DNA of 64,000 nt from Rhodobacter sp. (GTDB lineage Bacteria; Pseudomonadota; Alphaproteobacteria; Rhodobacterales; Rhodobacteraceae), in assembly GCA_020637555.1 (NCBI GenBank), contig JACKKF010000009.1, positions 1-64,000 of the forward strand. Direction: 5' to 3'. Of the stretch, positions 52,170-60,923 are shown in pieces (position 1 is the stretch's first letter; each line of letters opens with the position of its first letter). A program made the translations under genes and the position numbers. The notes under the pieces are model-generated. The model searched no databases and was not told the origin of the DNA. It saw only the letters and a list, made by a program, of their open reading frames with translations.

Positions 52170-52727
52170 TCAGGCCAGAGCCCGCGCCAGCGCGGTTTCC
52201 ATCGCCGGCACATCGCGGGCCACGGTGATCAGCGCCTTCAGCGCCGCCGCTGCAAATCCCTGCGCGACGAGGTGATCGAGCAGCGCAAGCAGGGGCTGCC
52301 AGAACCCGTCCTGATCCAGCACCACCACGGGTTTCGCGTGCAGGCCGATCTGCGCCCAGGTCAGAACCTCGAAGAATTCGTCCAGCGTGCCCGCGCCACC
52401 CGGCAGAACCGCGATGGCGCTGGAATTCGAGAACATCACTTTCTTGCGTTCGTGCATCGTCTCGGTGACGACCAGCGCGTCGAGATCGGTCCGCGCGACC
52501 TCGCCCTGCATCAGATGGGTCGGGATCACGCCAAAGGTCGCGCCCCCGGCGGCCTGGGTCGCGCGCGCCACCTCGCCCATGAGGCCGATATCGCCCGCGC
52601 CATAGACCAGCCGCCACCCGCGCCGCGCCAGCATCCTGCCGGTTTCGGCGGCGCATTGCATCATCGCGGGGTTGGTGCCGGGGCGCGATCCGCAGAACAC
52701 ACAGACTGACGGAGGGAAGGCAGGCAT
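52170..52727 (-). CDS. LOG family protein (cytokinin riboside 5'-monophosphate phosphoribohydrolase-like)
   Basis: A 185-residue Rossmann-like protein of the TIGR00730/LOG family. N-terminal VCVFCGSRPGTNP, the motif PGGAGTLDEFFE (PGGxGTxxE) and the preceding MHERKKVMF are the signature catalytic and nucleotide-binding features. The enzyme hydrolyses the N-glycosidic bond of AMP-like nucleotides; in bacteria it may only be a nucleotide housekeeping activity. Confidence 0.92.
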   Translation of the reverse strand: MPAFPPSVCVFCGSRPGTNPAMMQCAAETGRMLARRGWRLVYGAGDIGLMGEVARATQAAGGATFGVIPTHLMQGEVARTDLDALVVTETMHERKKVMFSNSSAIAVLPGGAGTLDEFFEVLTWAQIGLHAKPVVVLDQDGFWQPLLALLDHLVAQGFAAAALKALITVARDVPAMETALARALA

Positions 52728-52852
52728 CGCATCCTCGCAAGACCTAGGGGAGTGGATTTGCTTTGCCCATAGATACGGGTGTTGCTAGAAGGGAACAAGG
52801 GTGGACCCGCGCTGCCGGTGCAGATCGGCGGCGCCAGGATGGAGCGAGACCG

Positions 52853-54358
52853 ATGGCGCGATCCCTGATCTTTGCGCTGGGGGGCGGAACGCTGGTGACT
52901 GCGGCAGCGGTCGCGGGCTGGATCGTGACCCAGATGCGCGAGGACACACCGGCGCCACCCGCGACGCCCCTGCCCATCGCCACGGATGTGCCACCCGCCG
53001 CATCGGCGCAGCCCCCGGCCGTCGCCCCGTCCGGCCCGGTCGCGCCGGCGATGTCCGCGCCCGGTTTCGACGTGGTGCGCGTCGATCGCGACGGGGGCGC
53101 GCTGGTCGCCGGACGTGCCCAGCCGGGCGCCGCCGTCACGCTGCGGGTGGATGACGCCGTGGTCGCGCAGGTCGCGGCGGATGAAAACGGCCAGTTCGTC
53201 GCGCTGTTTTCGCTGGGCCACAGCACCGCCGTGCAGTCCATGACGCTTGAGGTGACGGATGGCGCGGGCGCGGTGACGCAGGCGCCCGACATTGTCATCC
53301 TCACGCCGCGCCCCCCCCCGGCAGACACGGTCGCGCAGGCGGACACGCCGGCGGCCCCCCCGATCGTTTCCGCGCCGGCGCTTGGCGAAACGGCCGGATC
53401 GGCGCCCGCTGGCGAGGCGCCCGCATCCGCCGAGAGCCCGCGCATCGCCTTGCTGGCGCCGTCCGCCACCGGCGCGCCGGGTGTGAGCGAAGACGCCGTC
53501 GCGACGGTCTCGGTCGTGCCCGAGGGTGCGCCCGCGATCCCCCGACCCGCCACCAGCCCGGGGGGCGACCAGGTCGGCGCGGTCACGACGCCCGCGCCCG
53601 GGATCGCCACCACGGCGCCGGCCCCCGCGCGGATGCCCGACCCCCCGGTTGCCCAGACCGTTGCGCCCGAGGCCCAGGCGCCCCAGACCCCACGCCCCGA
53701 GACTCTCGCGCAGGCCGTGCCGGCGCCGCTGGACCCGCCGCAGATGCCAGCGGCCTTCCTGGTGCAAGGGGACGGCGGGGTGCGCGTGCTCGACCGGGCC
53801 CCGTCGGTGCTGGACAACGTCGTCATCGACTCGATCAGCTATTCCGGTGCCGGCGACGTGCAGATCGCCGGGCGCGCCGCCCATTCCGCGCCCGAGGCCA
53901 ATCTGCGCATCTACCTGGACAACCGGCCCATCGCCGTGACCCGGGCCGACAGCGGCGACTGGACATCCGACCTGCCGTCCGTCGATCCCGGCGTCTATAC
54001 CCTGCGCGTCGATCAGCTGAACGACGCCGGCGGGGTCGTCTCGCGGTTCGAGACCCCCTTCCAGCGCGAGGCGCCCGAGGTGGTCGCCGCCGCGCGCGCG
54101 GGCAACGAGCCCAATGCACAAACCGCTGCCACCCCGGACCCGACAGCGCCATTGGCGCCGGCCGCCGATGCCGCGCCCGCACAGGCGCCCCGCGCGGCGC
54201 TGATCACCGTGCAGCCCGGCAACACGCTTTGGGCGATCTCGCAGGCGCGGTATGGGGCAGGGGAACGCTATGTGGTGATCTACAACGCCAACCGCAGCCA
54301 GATCCGGGATCCCGACCTGATCTATCCGGGCCAGGTCTTTGCCTTGCCGGACGAATGA
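52853..54358 (+). CDS. LysM domain protein with long Pro/Ala-rich linker
   Basis: A 501-residue protein with an N-terminal anchor (SLIFALGGGTLVTAAAVAGWIV), a Big/Ig-like region (about 60-140, GALVAGRAQPGAAVTLRVDD), a Pro/Ala-rich linker of about 150 residues, a second Ig-like segment (DVQIAGRAAHSAPEANLRIY) and a C-terminal LysM (VQPGNTLWAISQARYG, NRSQIRDPDLIYPGQVFALP) that binds peptidoglycan. The ATG at 52853 has GGAGCGAG nearby. It is a periplasmic envelope protein without a catalytic domain. Confidence 0.87.
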   Translation: MARSLIFALGGGTLVTAAAVAGWIVTQMREDTPAPPATPLPIATDVPPAASAQPPAVAPSGPVAPAMSAPGFDVVRVDRDGGALVAGRAQPGAAVTLRVDDAVVAQVAADENGQFVALFSLGHSTAVQSMTLEVTDGAGAVTQAPDIVILTPRPPPADTVAQADTPAAPPIVSAPALGETAGSAPAGEAPASAESPRIALLAPSATGAPGVSEDAVATVSVVPEGAPAIPRPATSPGGDQVGAVTTPAPGIATTAPAPARMPDPPVAQTVAPEAQAPQTPRPETLAQAVPAPLDPPQMPAAFLVQGDGGVRVLDRAPSVLDNVVIDSISYSGAGDVQIAGRAAHSAPEANLRIYLDNRPIAVTRADSGDWTSDLPSVDPGVYTLRVDQLNDAGGVVSRFETPFQREAPEVVAAARAGNEPNAQTAATPDPTAPLAPAADAAPAQAPRAALITVQPGNTLWAISQARYGAGERYVVIYNANRSQIRDPDLIYPGQVFALPDE

Positions 54359-54425
54359 TGCGCCAGGGCTGGCAATCGGCGTGCAGAGGGCTTACCTCTG
54401 ACGCCCAGCCAGCCAGGACGCCCGC

Positions 54426-56258
54426 ATGAGATATCGCCCCAGCGCCAACGCGCTTCCGACGGACCCGATGGATCCGACCGCCTCGGGCCGGTCCACGATC
54501 AAGCGGGTGATCCCCTATCTGTGGCCCGAAGGCGAATCCGCGATGAGAACCCGCGTGGTTCTGTCCATGCTGGCGCTGCTGTTGTCCAAGTTGATCACCG
54601 TCGGCACGCCGATGCTGTACAAGTCGGCGGTCGATGCGCTGGCGCCCTCGCAACTGGACGCGGGCTGGCTGGTGGGGATCGGCGCGGTTGGGCTGACCGT
54701 CGCCTACGGCATGGCGCGGCTCATGTCGAACGGGTTCCAGCAATTGCGCGACGGGTTGTTCGCGGCCGTCGGCCAGCGCGCGCTGCGCAAGCTGGCGCTG
54801 GAAACCTTCACGCATATTCACCGTCTCAGCCTGTCCTATCACCTGACGCGCAAGACCGGCGGCCTCAGCCGGATCATCGAACGCGGGGTGAAGGGCGTGG
54901 ACTTCCTGCTCAGGTTCCTGCTGTTCAACATCGGCCCGTTGATCCTGGAACTGGCGCTGATCGGCGCGGTCATGGTCTGGATGTTCGATGTCTGGTATCT
55001 GGCGGTCATCGTCGTGACCATCGGTCTTTATGTGGCGTTCACCTTCAAGGTGACCGAATGGCGGGTGAAGATCCGCCGCGAGATGAACCAGCAGGATACC
55101 GATGCCAACCAGAAAGCCATCGACAGCCTGCTGAACTTTGAAACCGTCAAGTATTTCAACGCCGAGGACCGCGAGGCCCGCCGCTATGACGCCTCGATGG
55201 AACGCTACGAGGGGGCCGCGCTGCGCACCGCCTATTCGCTGGCGCTGCTGAACTTCGGACAATCGGCGCTGATTACCTCGGGGTTGGTGATCGTGATGGT
55301 GATGGCGGCGGTCGGCGTGCAGAACGGCGCGCTGACGGTGGGCGATTTCGTCATGGTCAACGCCTACATGATCCAGATCACCATGCCGCTGAATTTTCTG
55401 GGCACGGTCTATCGCGAGATCCGCCAGGCGCTGGTCGACATGGGCGAGATGTTCGCGCTGCTGCAACAAAAGCCCGATGTGACCGAAAAGCCGGGTGCCC
55501 GGGCGCTGGTGCTGGCGGGGGGGCATGTGCGGCTCGAGGATGTGCGCTTTGCCTATGATCCCGAGAGACCGATCCTCAAAGGGGTGACGATCGACGTGCC
55601 CGCGGGGCAGAAGATCGCCCTGGTCGGACATTCGGGATCAGGGAAATCCACCATCGGCCGGCTGTTGTTCCGCTTTTACGATGTGACCGGCGGCAGGCTC
55701 AGCATCGACGGGCAGGATATCCGCGACGTGACGCTCGACAGCCTGCATGCGGCGATCGGCGTGGTGCCGCAGGACACGGTCCTGTTCAACGATTCCATCT
55801 ATTACAACATTGCCTATGGCAAGGACGACGCCACCCGCGCCGAGGTCGAGGCAGCCGCCCGCGCGGCGCGCATCCACGACTTCATCCTGGACCTGCCGCA
55901 GGGCTATGAGACCCAGGTGGGGGAACGCGGGCTGAAGCTGTCGGGCGGCGAAAAGCAGCGCGTCGGGATCGCCCGCACGCTGCTCAAGGACCCGGCGATC
56001 CTGCTGCTGGACGAGGCGACCTCGGCCCTGGACACGCAGACCGAACGCTCGATCCAGGAATCGCTCAACGCGGCCGGGCGCGGGCGCACGGTCATCACCA
56101 TCGCGCATCGGCTTTCGACCGTGGTGGATGCCGACCGGATCGTGGTTCTGGAACAGGGCGAGGTGGTCGAGGAAGGCGCACATGCCCAGCTTCTGGCGCG
56201 GGGCGGACGCTATGCCCAGATGTGGGCGCGTCAGGCGGCCGAGGATGCGGCCGCCTGA
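54426..56258 (+). CDS. ABC transporter of the Atm1/heavy-metal exporter type
   Basis: A 610-residue half-transporter. Residues about 40-320 hold six transmembrane helices, with the Atm1-like SLSYHLTRKTGGLSRIIERG and NYLNF-like segments (LLNFETVKYFNAEDRE). The ATPase domain has Walker A GHSGSGKST, signature LSGGEKQR, Walker B ILLLDEATSALD. Alphaproteobacterial Atm1 exports glutathione conjugates and has been linked to Fe-S and heavy-metal homeostasis. It functions as a homodimer; no partner gene is nearby. Confidence 0.92.
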   Translation: MRYRPSANALPTDPMDPTASGRSTIKRVIPYLWPEGESAMRTRVVLSMLALLLSKLITVGTPMLYKSAVDALAPSQLDAGWLVGIGAVGLTVAYGMARLMSNGFQQLRDGLFAAVGQRALRKLALETFTHIHRLSLSYHLTRKTGGLSRIIERGVKGVDFLLRFLLFNIGPLILELALIGAVMVWMFDVWYLAVIVVTIGLYVAFTFKVTEWRVKIRREMNQQDTDANQKAIDSLLNFETVKYFNAEDREARRYDASMERYEGAALRTAYSLALLNFGQSALITSGLVIVMVMAAVGVQNGALTVGDFVMVNAYMIQITMPLNFLGTVYREIRQALVDMGEMFALLQQKPDVTEKPGARALVLAGGHVRLEDVRFAYDPERPILKGVTIDVPAGQKIALVGHSGSGKSTIGRLLFRFYDVTGGRLSIDGQDIRDVTLDSLHAAIGVVPQDTVLFNDSIYYNIAYGKDDATRAEVEAAARAARIHDFILDLPQGYETQVGERGLKLSGGEKQRVGIARTLLKDPAILLLDEATSALDTQTERSIQESLNAAGRGRTVITIAHRLSTVVDADRIVVLEQGEVVEEGAHAQLLARGGRYAQMWARQAAEDAAA

Positions 56259-56315
56259 CGGGTGTGTCGGGCCGGGCGGGACATCAGCCCACCCGGCGCG
56301 ACGGTGTATCCGGGG

Positions 56316-56519
56316 TCAGCGTTTGACCGGGCAGGTCGAGAACCCGAACAGCCGATACAGCGGGCAGGTGCCGAAGAGGCCGGTGAACAGCGGGATGACG
56401 CCGATCCAGTAAGCCCAGCTATAGGCCCCGTTCGGGTTCAGGAAATAGCCGGCGATCAGGGCGATACCGACGACGATGCGCAGAATGCGGTCGATACCGC
56501 CGACGTTGTTCGCGAACAT
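56316..56519 (-). CDS. DUF2892 (YgaP-like) small membrane protein
   Basis: A 67-residue protein beginning FANNVGGIDRILRIVVGIALI, with two transmembrane spans and ending GTCPLYRLFGFSTCPVKR with two conserved Cys-Pro pairs. This is the inner-membrane anchor domain found in rhodanese YgaP and as a free protein. It follows a Crp/Fnr regulator gene on the same strand. The pairing occurs in several bacteria in sulfur-related loci (recollection), but the role is unknown. Confidence 0.9.
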   Translation of the reverse strand: MFANNVGGIDRILRIVVGIALIAGYFLNPNGAYSWAYWIGVIPLFTGLFGTCPLYRLFGFSTCPVKR

Positions 56520-56588
56520 GACAGGGTCCTTTCTTGCGGGAACGTGGGCGCAGTTTACGCCGGGCGGCCGATTCGCACAGTGATCTGG

Positions 56589-57236
56589 TCACACCGCCAG
56601 CGACAATCGTGTCAGGGCCGCCGTATCCCGCACCACGACACGGCCGCGGTCCGTTGCCACCAGCCCGCGCCTGGTCATCGCTTCCAGCCGGCGCGAGACG
56701 ACCTCGCGCGCCGATCCGATCCGCGCGGCGAGTTCGGCATGCGTCGCCTCGACGGTGCCATCCTGCGCCAGTGCGAGCAGGGCCTCGGCCAGGCGCGCCT
56801 CGACCCGGGTAAAGGCGACCCGTTCCAGCAGCGCGGTCATGTCCGCCATCCGCACCGCCAGCGCGCGAAAGACAAAGCCGCGGAACGGTTCGGCGCGCGC
56901 CATCAGCGCGTGGAACAGCGCCGCCGGCAGCAGCACCAGCCGCACCTCGGTCGCGCAGATCGCATCCCCCGAATAGGGTTCGTCGCCCAGCAGGCCCAGC
57001 GTGGTCTGGATGCAGCTTTGCCCGGGCTCAACGGCATAAAGCAGGATCTCGCGGCCGCTGGGGCCGGTGAGGCTGACCTCGATCCGGCCCGACAGGACGA
57101 TGGCAAAGGCTTGCGGGCGCGCGCCGGGTCCGAACAGGCGCGCGCCGCGGGGCAGGGTCTGCACCGGCAGGGATTCGATCCGCGTCGTGTCAGCGGGATC
57201 GAGGCCGGGCAACAGGCGCCCCGCCCAGCCGCTCAT
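56589..57236 (-). CDS. Crp/Fnr family transcriptional regulator
   Basis: A 215-residue regulator. The N-terminal cyclic-nucleotide-type beta-roll spans about 25-110 (FAIVLSGRIEVSLTGPSGRE, LLYAVEPGQSC). The HTH is HAELAARIGSAREVVSRRLEAM. There is no N-terminal FNR cysteine cluster, so it is not FNR itself; three Cys lie at different positions (SCIQ, ICATE). The start ATG overlaps the mmsB stop (ATGA), coupling it to the valine genes, and the DUF2892 gene follows downstream. Confidence 0.88.
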   Translation of the reverse strand: MSGWAGRLLPGLDPADTTRIESLPVQTLPRGARLFGPGARPQAFAIVLSGRIEVSLTGPSGREILLYAVEPGQSCIQTTLGLLGDEPYSGDAICATEVRLVLLPAALFHALMARAEPFRGFVFRALAVRMADMTALLERVAFTRVEARLAEALLALAQDGTVEATHAELAARIGSAREVVSRRLEAMTRRGLVATDRGRVVVRDTAALTRLSLAV

Positions 57237-58102
57237 CCCCGGCCGCGCTTTTCGAACCGGGGCAGCATGGCGGAAAAGTCCATGCCCTTGCCCCCCTCGG
57301 TTTCCACGAACCGTTCGTAGAGCGCGGCGGCAAGCTGGCCCATCGGCGTGTCGGCGTCGGCGCTTTCGGCGGCCTGCTGCGACAGGCGCAGGTCCTTCAG
57401 CATCAATTCCGCCGCGAAGCCGGGCTTGTAGCCGTTGTCGGCGGGCGATTTGGCACCGACCCCCGGCGCGGGCGTATAGGCGTTCATCGTCCAGCTGTAG
57501 CCGGACGAGGTCGAGACCACGTCGAACATCTTCTGCCGGTCCAGCCCCAGCTTGTCGGCCAGCGCAAAGGCCTCGCAGGTGGCGATCATCGTCACGCCCA
57601 GGATCATGTTGTTGCAGATCTTGGCCGACTGGCCCGCGCCCGCCGCGCCGCAATGCACCGCCTTCTGGCCCATCACGTCGAAGAGCGGTTTCACCGTGTC
57701 AAAGGCCGCGTCCGCGCCCCCCACCATGAAGGTCAGCGTGCCGCCCGCCGCGCCGCCGACACCCCCCGAAACGGGCGCATCCAGGGCGCCCAGCCCGGCG
57801 GCTTCGGCCTGCTGGGCCACCGCCTTGGCGCTGTCCACGTCCACGGTCGAGCAGTCGCACAGCACTGCGCCCGGCCGCATCGCCGGGATCACCTGATCGG
57901 CGACCGCGCGCAGGATGGCCCCGTTGGGCAGCATGGTGATGACGACATCGGCGCCTTGCGCGGCGTCGGCGGCGCTTGCGGCCATGGTCACGCCCTCGGG
58001 CCGGGCCTGGGTGTCGAATCCGGTCACGGCATGGCCGGCCTTGATCAGGTTGGCGGCCATCGGCGCGCCCATGTTGCCGAGGCCGATAAAGGCGATGTTC
58101 AT
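57233..58102 (-). CDS. mmsB: 3-hydroxyisobutyrate dehydrogenase
   Basis: A 289-residue beta-hydroxyacid dehydrogenase oxidising 3-hydroxyisobutyrate to methylmalonate semialdehyde with NAD. It has the Rossmann motif FIGLGNMGAPMAANL, the substrate segment DAPVSGGVGGAAGGTL, the catalytic Lys in GAGQSAKICNNM and DLRLSQQAAES near the end. All features fit 3-HIBADH, and the neighbours are other valine-degradation genes. Confidence 0.95.
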   Translation of the reverse strand: MNIAFIGLGNMGAPMAANLIKAGHAVTGFDTQARPEGVTMAASAADAAQGADVVITMLPNGAILRAVADQVIPAMRPGAVLCDCSTVDVDSAKAVAQQAEAAGLGALDAPVSGGVGGAAGGTLTFMVGGADAAFDTVKPLFDVMGQKAVHCGAAGAGQSAKICNNMILGVTMIATCEAFALADKLGLDRQKMFDVVSTSSGYSWTMNAYTPAPGVGAKSPADNGYKPGFAAELMLKDLRLSQQAAESADADTPMGQLAAALYERFVETEGGKGMDFSAMLPRFEKRGRG

Positions 58103-58123
58103 GGTGTCCTCCTCTGTTCGCGC

Positions 58124-59146
58124 TCAGGCGATGGTCAGTTCATTCGTGCCCAGCGGCGCCAGCATCCGGGCGACTTCGGCCGGTGTCACGGCCTCGGGGG
58201 TCGGATGCTGCCACTGCGGATTGCGGTCCTTGTCCAGGATCTGCGCGCGCACGCCTTCGATGAAGTCGCCCAGATCCATGCTGCGCCAGGTCCAGCGGAA
58301 TTCCTGCGCCAGGGCCGCGGCCAACGAGGCCGGCGCGGGCCTGAGCATCGCCAGGGTCGAGGCCATGCTCAACGGGGCGTTGCGGCGGATCGCCTTCAGG
58401 GCCGACTTGGCCAGGGGGCTGTCGTCGGCCTCCAGCGCGGCGATGATGGCGGGAATGTCCGCGCCCGAAAACAGCCGGTCCACCCGGGCCTGTTCGCCGG
58501 CAAGCGGGCTGTCAGGCGCCGCATGGCGGGGCAGGGTGGCGGCATCGCCGGTTTCGATCAGCCCGGCTTTCACCGCGGGCCAGGCGGCCTCGGGGATGAA
58601 GGCGTCGGCAAAGCCCGCGTGGATCGCGTCGCCCGGCCCCATGCGCGCCGCCGTCAGCGCCAGATAAACCCCCAACTGGCCGGGCGCGCGCGACAAGAGC
58701 CAGGTGCCGCCCACGTCCGGGATCAGGCCGATTCCGCATTCCGGCATCGCCATCTGCGTGCTTTCGCCGACGATCCGGTGCCCGACGTGGCAGCCATAGC
58801 CCACGCCGCCGCCCATCACGAACCCGTTCATGAAACTGACGACGGGCTTGGGGTAGCGCGACAGCATCAGGTTCATGCGGTATTCATCGCGCCAGAAATC
58901 CCGGCCCAGCCCATAATCGCCCTGACGACCCGCGGCGGTCACCTGCGCGATGTCGCCGCCCGCGCAGAAGGCTCGGTCGCCGGTGGCGTCCAGGATCACC
59001 AGGGCGACCTCCGGGTCCTCGCGCCAGGCCTGAAGCGCACGCTCGGTCTGCAGGCAGATGTCATGCGTCAGGGCATTCAGCGCCTGCGGGCGGTTCAGCG
59101 TGAGGCACCCGGCGCGGCCCTGTTTGCGGATCAGGATCTCGGCCAT
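58124..59146 (-). CDS. 3-hydroxyisobutyryl-CoA hydrolase (enoyl-CoA hydratase/isomerase family)
   Basis: A 340-residue crotonase-fold enzyme. The oxyanion-hole segment AFCAGGDIAQV and PECGIGLIPDVGGTWLLSR match the HIBCH branch, which is longer than enoyl-CoA hydratases by a C-terminal region present here (GDFIEGVRAQILDKDRNPQW). It releases free 3-hydroxyisobutyrate from its CoA ester in valine degradation. Its ATG shares a base with the acyl-CoA dehydrogenase stop (TGATG). Confidence 0.92.
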   Translation of the reverse strand: MAEILIRKQGRAGCLTLNRPQALNALTHDICLQTERALQAWREDPEVALVILDATGDRAFCAGGDIAQVTAAGRQGDYGLGRDFWRDEYRMNLMLSRYPKPVVSFMNGFVMGGGVGYGCHVGHRIVGESTQMAMPECGIGLIPDVGGTWLLSRAPGQLGVYLALTAARMGPGDAIHAGFADAFIPEAAWPAVKAGLIETGDAATLPRHAAPDSPLAGEQARVDRLFSGADIPAIIAALEADDSPLAKSALKAIRRNAPLSMASTLAMLRPAPASLAAALAQEFRWTWRSMDLGDFIEGVRAQILDKDRNPQWQHPTPEAVTPAEVARMLAPLGTNELTIA

Positions 59147-60291
59147 CAGCCCCGCTCCGCCAGCAGCGCGCGCACGGTGAGCAGGCGCATGATCTCGTTC
59201 GTGCCCTCGAGGATCTGGTGCACGCGCAGGTCGCGGACGATCTTTTCGATCCCGTAATCCGCCAGATACCCATAGCCGCCATGTAGTTGCAGGCATTGGT
59301 CCGCCACGCGCGAGCCGGCCTCGGTCACGAATTTCTTGGCCATGGCGCAGAATTTGGTGGCATCGGGGGCTTTCTGGTCCAGTTTCCAGGCGGCCTGCCG
59401 CAGATAGGTGCGCGCGGCCTGGAGCTCGATCTCCATGTCCGCCAGGCGGAATTGCAGCGCCTGGAACTGGTCGATCGTCCGCCCGAAGGCCTGCCGCTCG
59501 CCCATATAGGCCAGCGTCCTGTCCAGTGCGGCCTGGGCGCCGCCCAGCGAACAGGCGGAAATGTTGATCCGTCCGCCATCGAGCCCGATCATCGCATAGG
59601 TGAAGCCGTGCCCCTCTTGTCCGACCAGGTTTTCCAGCGGCGCCAGGCAGTCGTCGAACTGCACCTGCCGTGTGGGCTGGGCGCGCCAGCCCATCTTGTC
59701 CTCGAGCCCGCCATAGCTGAGCCCGTCGGTCCCGTGTTCGACCACGATCGTGCTGATGCCCTTGGGCCCGTCGACCCCGGTGCGGCACATCACGACATAG
59801 GCGTCGGAATACCCCCCGCCCGAGATGAAGGCCTTGGTGCCGGTCAGCCGGTAGCCGGCGTTGGTCCTTTCGGCGCGGGTCTTCAGCGCGGCGGCATCCG
59901 ATCCCGCGCCGGGTTCGGTCAGGCAGTAGGACAGGACCTTGTCCATCGTCACGGCCGGGGCGAGGTAGCGTGCCTTGACCTCCTCCGAGCCGAAGCGATC
60001 CAGCATCGCCGCGCACATGTTGTGGATGGACAGGAAGGACGCGACCGACGGGCAGGCCTGGCTCAGGGCCTCGAACACCAGGGTCGCATCCAGCCGTGTC
60101 AGGCCGGTGCCGTTGTTTTCCTCGCTGACGTATAGCCCGCCAAAGCCCAGTTCGGCCAGTTTCGGCCACAGGTCGCGCGGGATGGTCCCCTCGGCTTCCC
60201 ATTGGCGCGCGAAAGGCGCGATATGTTCCTGCCCAAAGGCAAGCGCCATGTCATAGATGGCGGTCTGTTCCTCGGTCAGTGCGAAATCCAT
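59146..60291 (-). CDS. Acyl-CoA dehydrogenase, probably isobutyryl-CoA dehydrogenase
   Basis: A 381-residue flavoenzyme. LSYCLTEPGAGSDAAALKT is the FAD/substrate signature, followed by the Gly-rich TGTKAFISGGGYSD and the C-terminal QLHGGYGYLADYGIEKIVRD. The catalytic Glu is near LEGTNEIMRLL. Assignment to isobutyryl-CoA comes from its place between mmsA and HIBCH/mmsB; by sequence alone short-chain acyl-CoAs are also possible. The start is ATG 60291; the open frame extends upstream without support. Confidence 0.9.
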   Translation of the reverse strand: MDFALTEEQTAIYDMALAFGQEHIAPFARQWEAEGTIPRDLWPKLAELGFGGLYVSEENNGTGLTRLDATLVFEALSQACPSVASFLSIHNMCAAMLDRFGSEEVKARYLAPAVTMDKVLSYCLTEPGAGSDAAALKTRAERTNAGYRLTGTKAFISGGGYSDAYVVMCRTGVDGPKGISTIVVEHGTDGLSYGGLEDKMGWRAQPTRQVQFDDCLAPLENLVGQEGHGFTYAMIGLDGGRINISACSLGGAQAALDRTLAYMGERQAFGRTIDQFQALQFRLADMEIELQAARTYLRQAAWKLDQKAPDATKFCAMAKKFVTEAGSRVADQCLQLHGGYGYLADYGIEKIVRDLRVHQILEGTNEIMRLLTVRALLAERG

Positions 60292-60367
60292 CGGCGGTCC
60301 CCATGTGGTTCGGTCAAGGGTGCGGCGCCCCTGCGTGTGCGGGCGCTCGGCAAGCCGCCGCAACCCG

Positions 60368-60805
60368 TCAGCGGGCCGCGGACAGCAGATCCTCGAGGCG
60401 TCGTTCCCGTTGTCCCAGAATGTCGAGGGCCTCGGCCTCGTGTCTCTGGACGGTGGCGATGACGGTCGACACCCCATGCCAGGAGCGCAGGATATGGCGG
60501 GCCATGTCGAAACTGACGTCGCTGGGCGCGAAATAGACCATCAGTGTCTGGGTGCGACCGCCCGGATCGAAGATCGCCGCCTTCGCGGCCTGCACCGCCA
60601 TGAGCCCGACGAAATCCTGCTCGAACCCCGTGACCGCGGCCAGATCCACCAGCTGCTTCTGACCCGGGTGCCGATCGGGGTGCGCCAGATAGGCCTGGAT
60701 CAACCGCTGCGTATCGGCAAGACGGATGAACCCCGAATACTGGACATAGACCAGGCCACGCTCTGGCAGAATTCGAAACGATGCGGGCACATGGCCTCCG
60801 GTCAT
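60368..60805 (-). CDS. Hypothetical protein in the valine-degradation cluster
   Basis: A 145-residue soluble protein, alternating strand and helix (LVYVQYSGFIRLADTQRLI, QLVDLAAVTGFEQDF, TLMVYFAPSDVSFDMARHIL) in a way that resembles a STAS/SpoIIAA-like fold, but no catalytic or phosphorylation site is evident. ATG 60805 has no good ribosome site; a GTG 15 bases later (60790) has GGAGG at suitable distance and may be the true start. It lies between mmsA and the acyl-CoA dehydrogenase on the same strand. Confidence 0.65.
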   Translation of the reverse strand: MTGGHVPASFRILPERGLVYVQYSGFIRLADTQRLIQAYLAHPDRHPGQKQLVDLAAVTGFEQDFVGLMAVQAAKAAIFDPGGRTQTLMVYFAPSDVSFDMARHILRSWHGVSTVIATVQRHEAEALDILGQRERRLEDLLSAAR

Positions 60806-60923
60806 GCTGGCTGAAAAAGGGTGATGTTACCCGCATGATCGAGGTTTTCCAGCCAAAAGACCCGCATTTCCGGATTGTCGGGCAGGGGGCGGGGCGCCCG
60901 ACCGGGGCGCCCCGACGCAACGC

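Noticed and set aside
56580..56592. GTGA-TCTGG-TCAC as a Crp/Fnr site upstream of the DUF2892 gene
   Set aside because: The arms are separated by five bases instead of the six required for CRP/FNR half-site spacing, and it overlaps the regulator's own stop codon; too weak to call.
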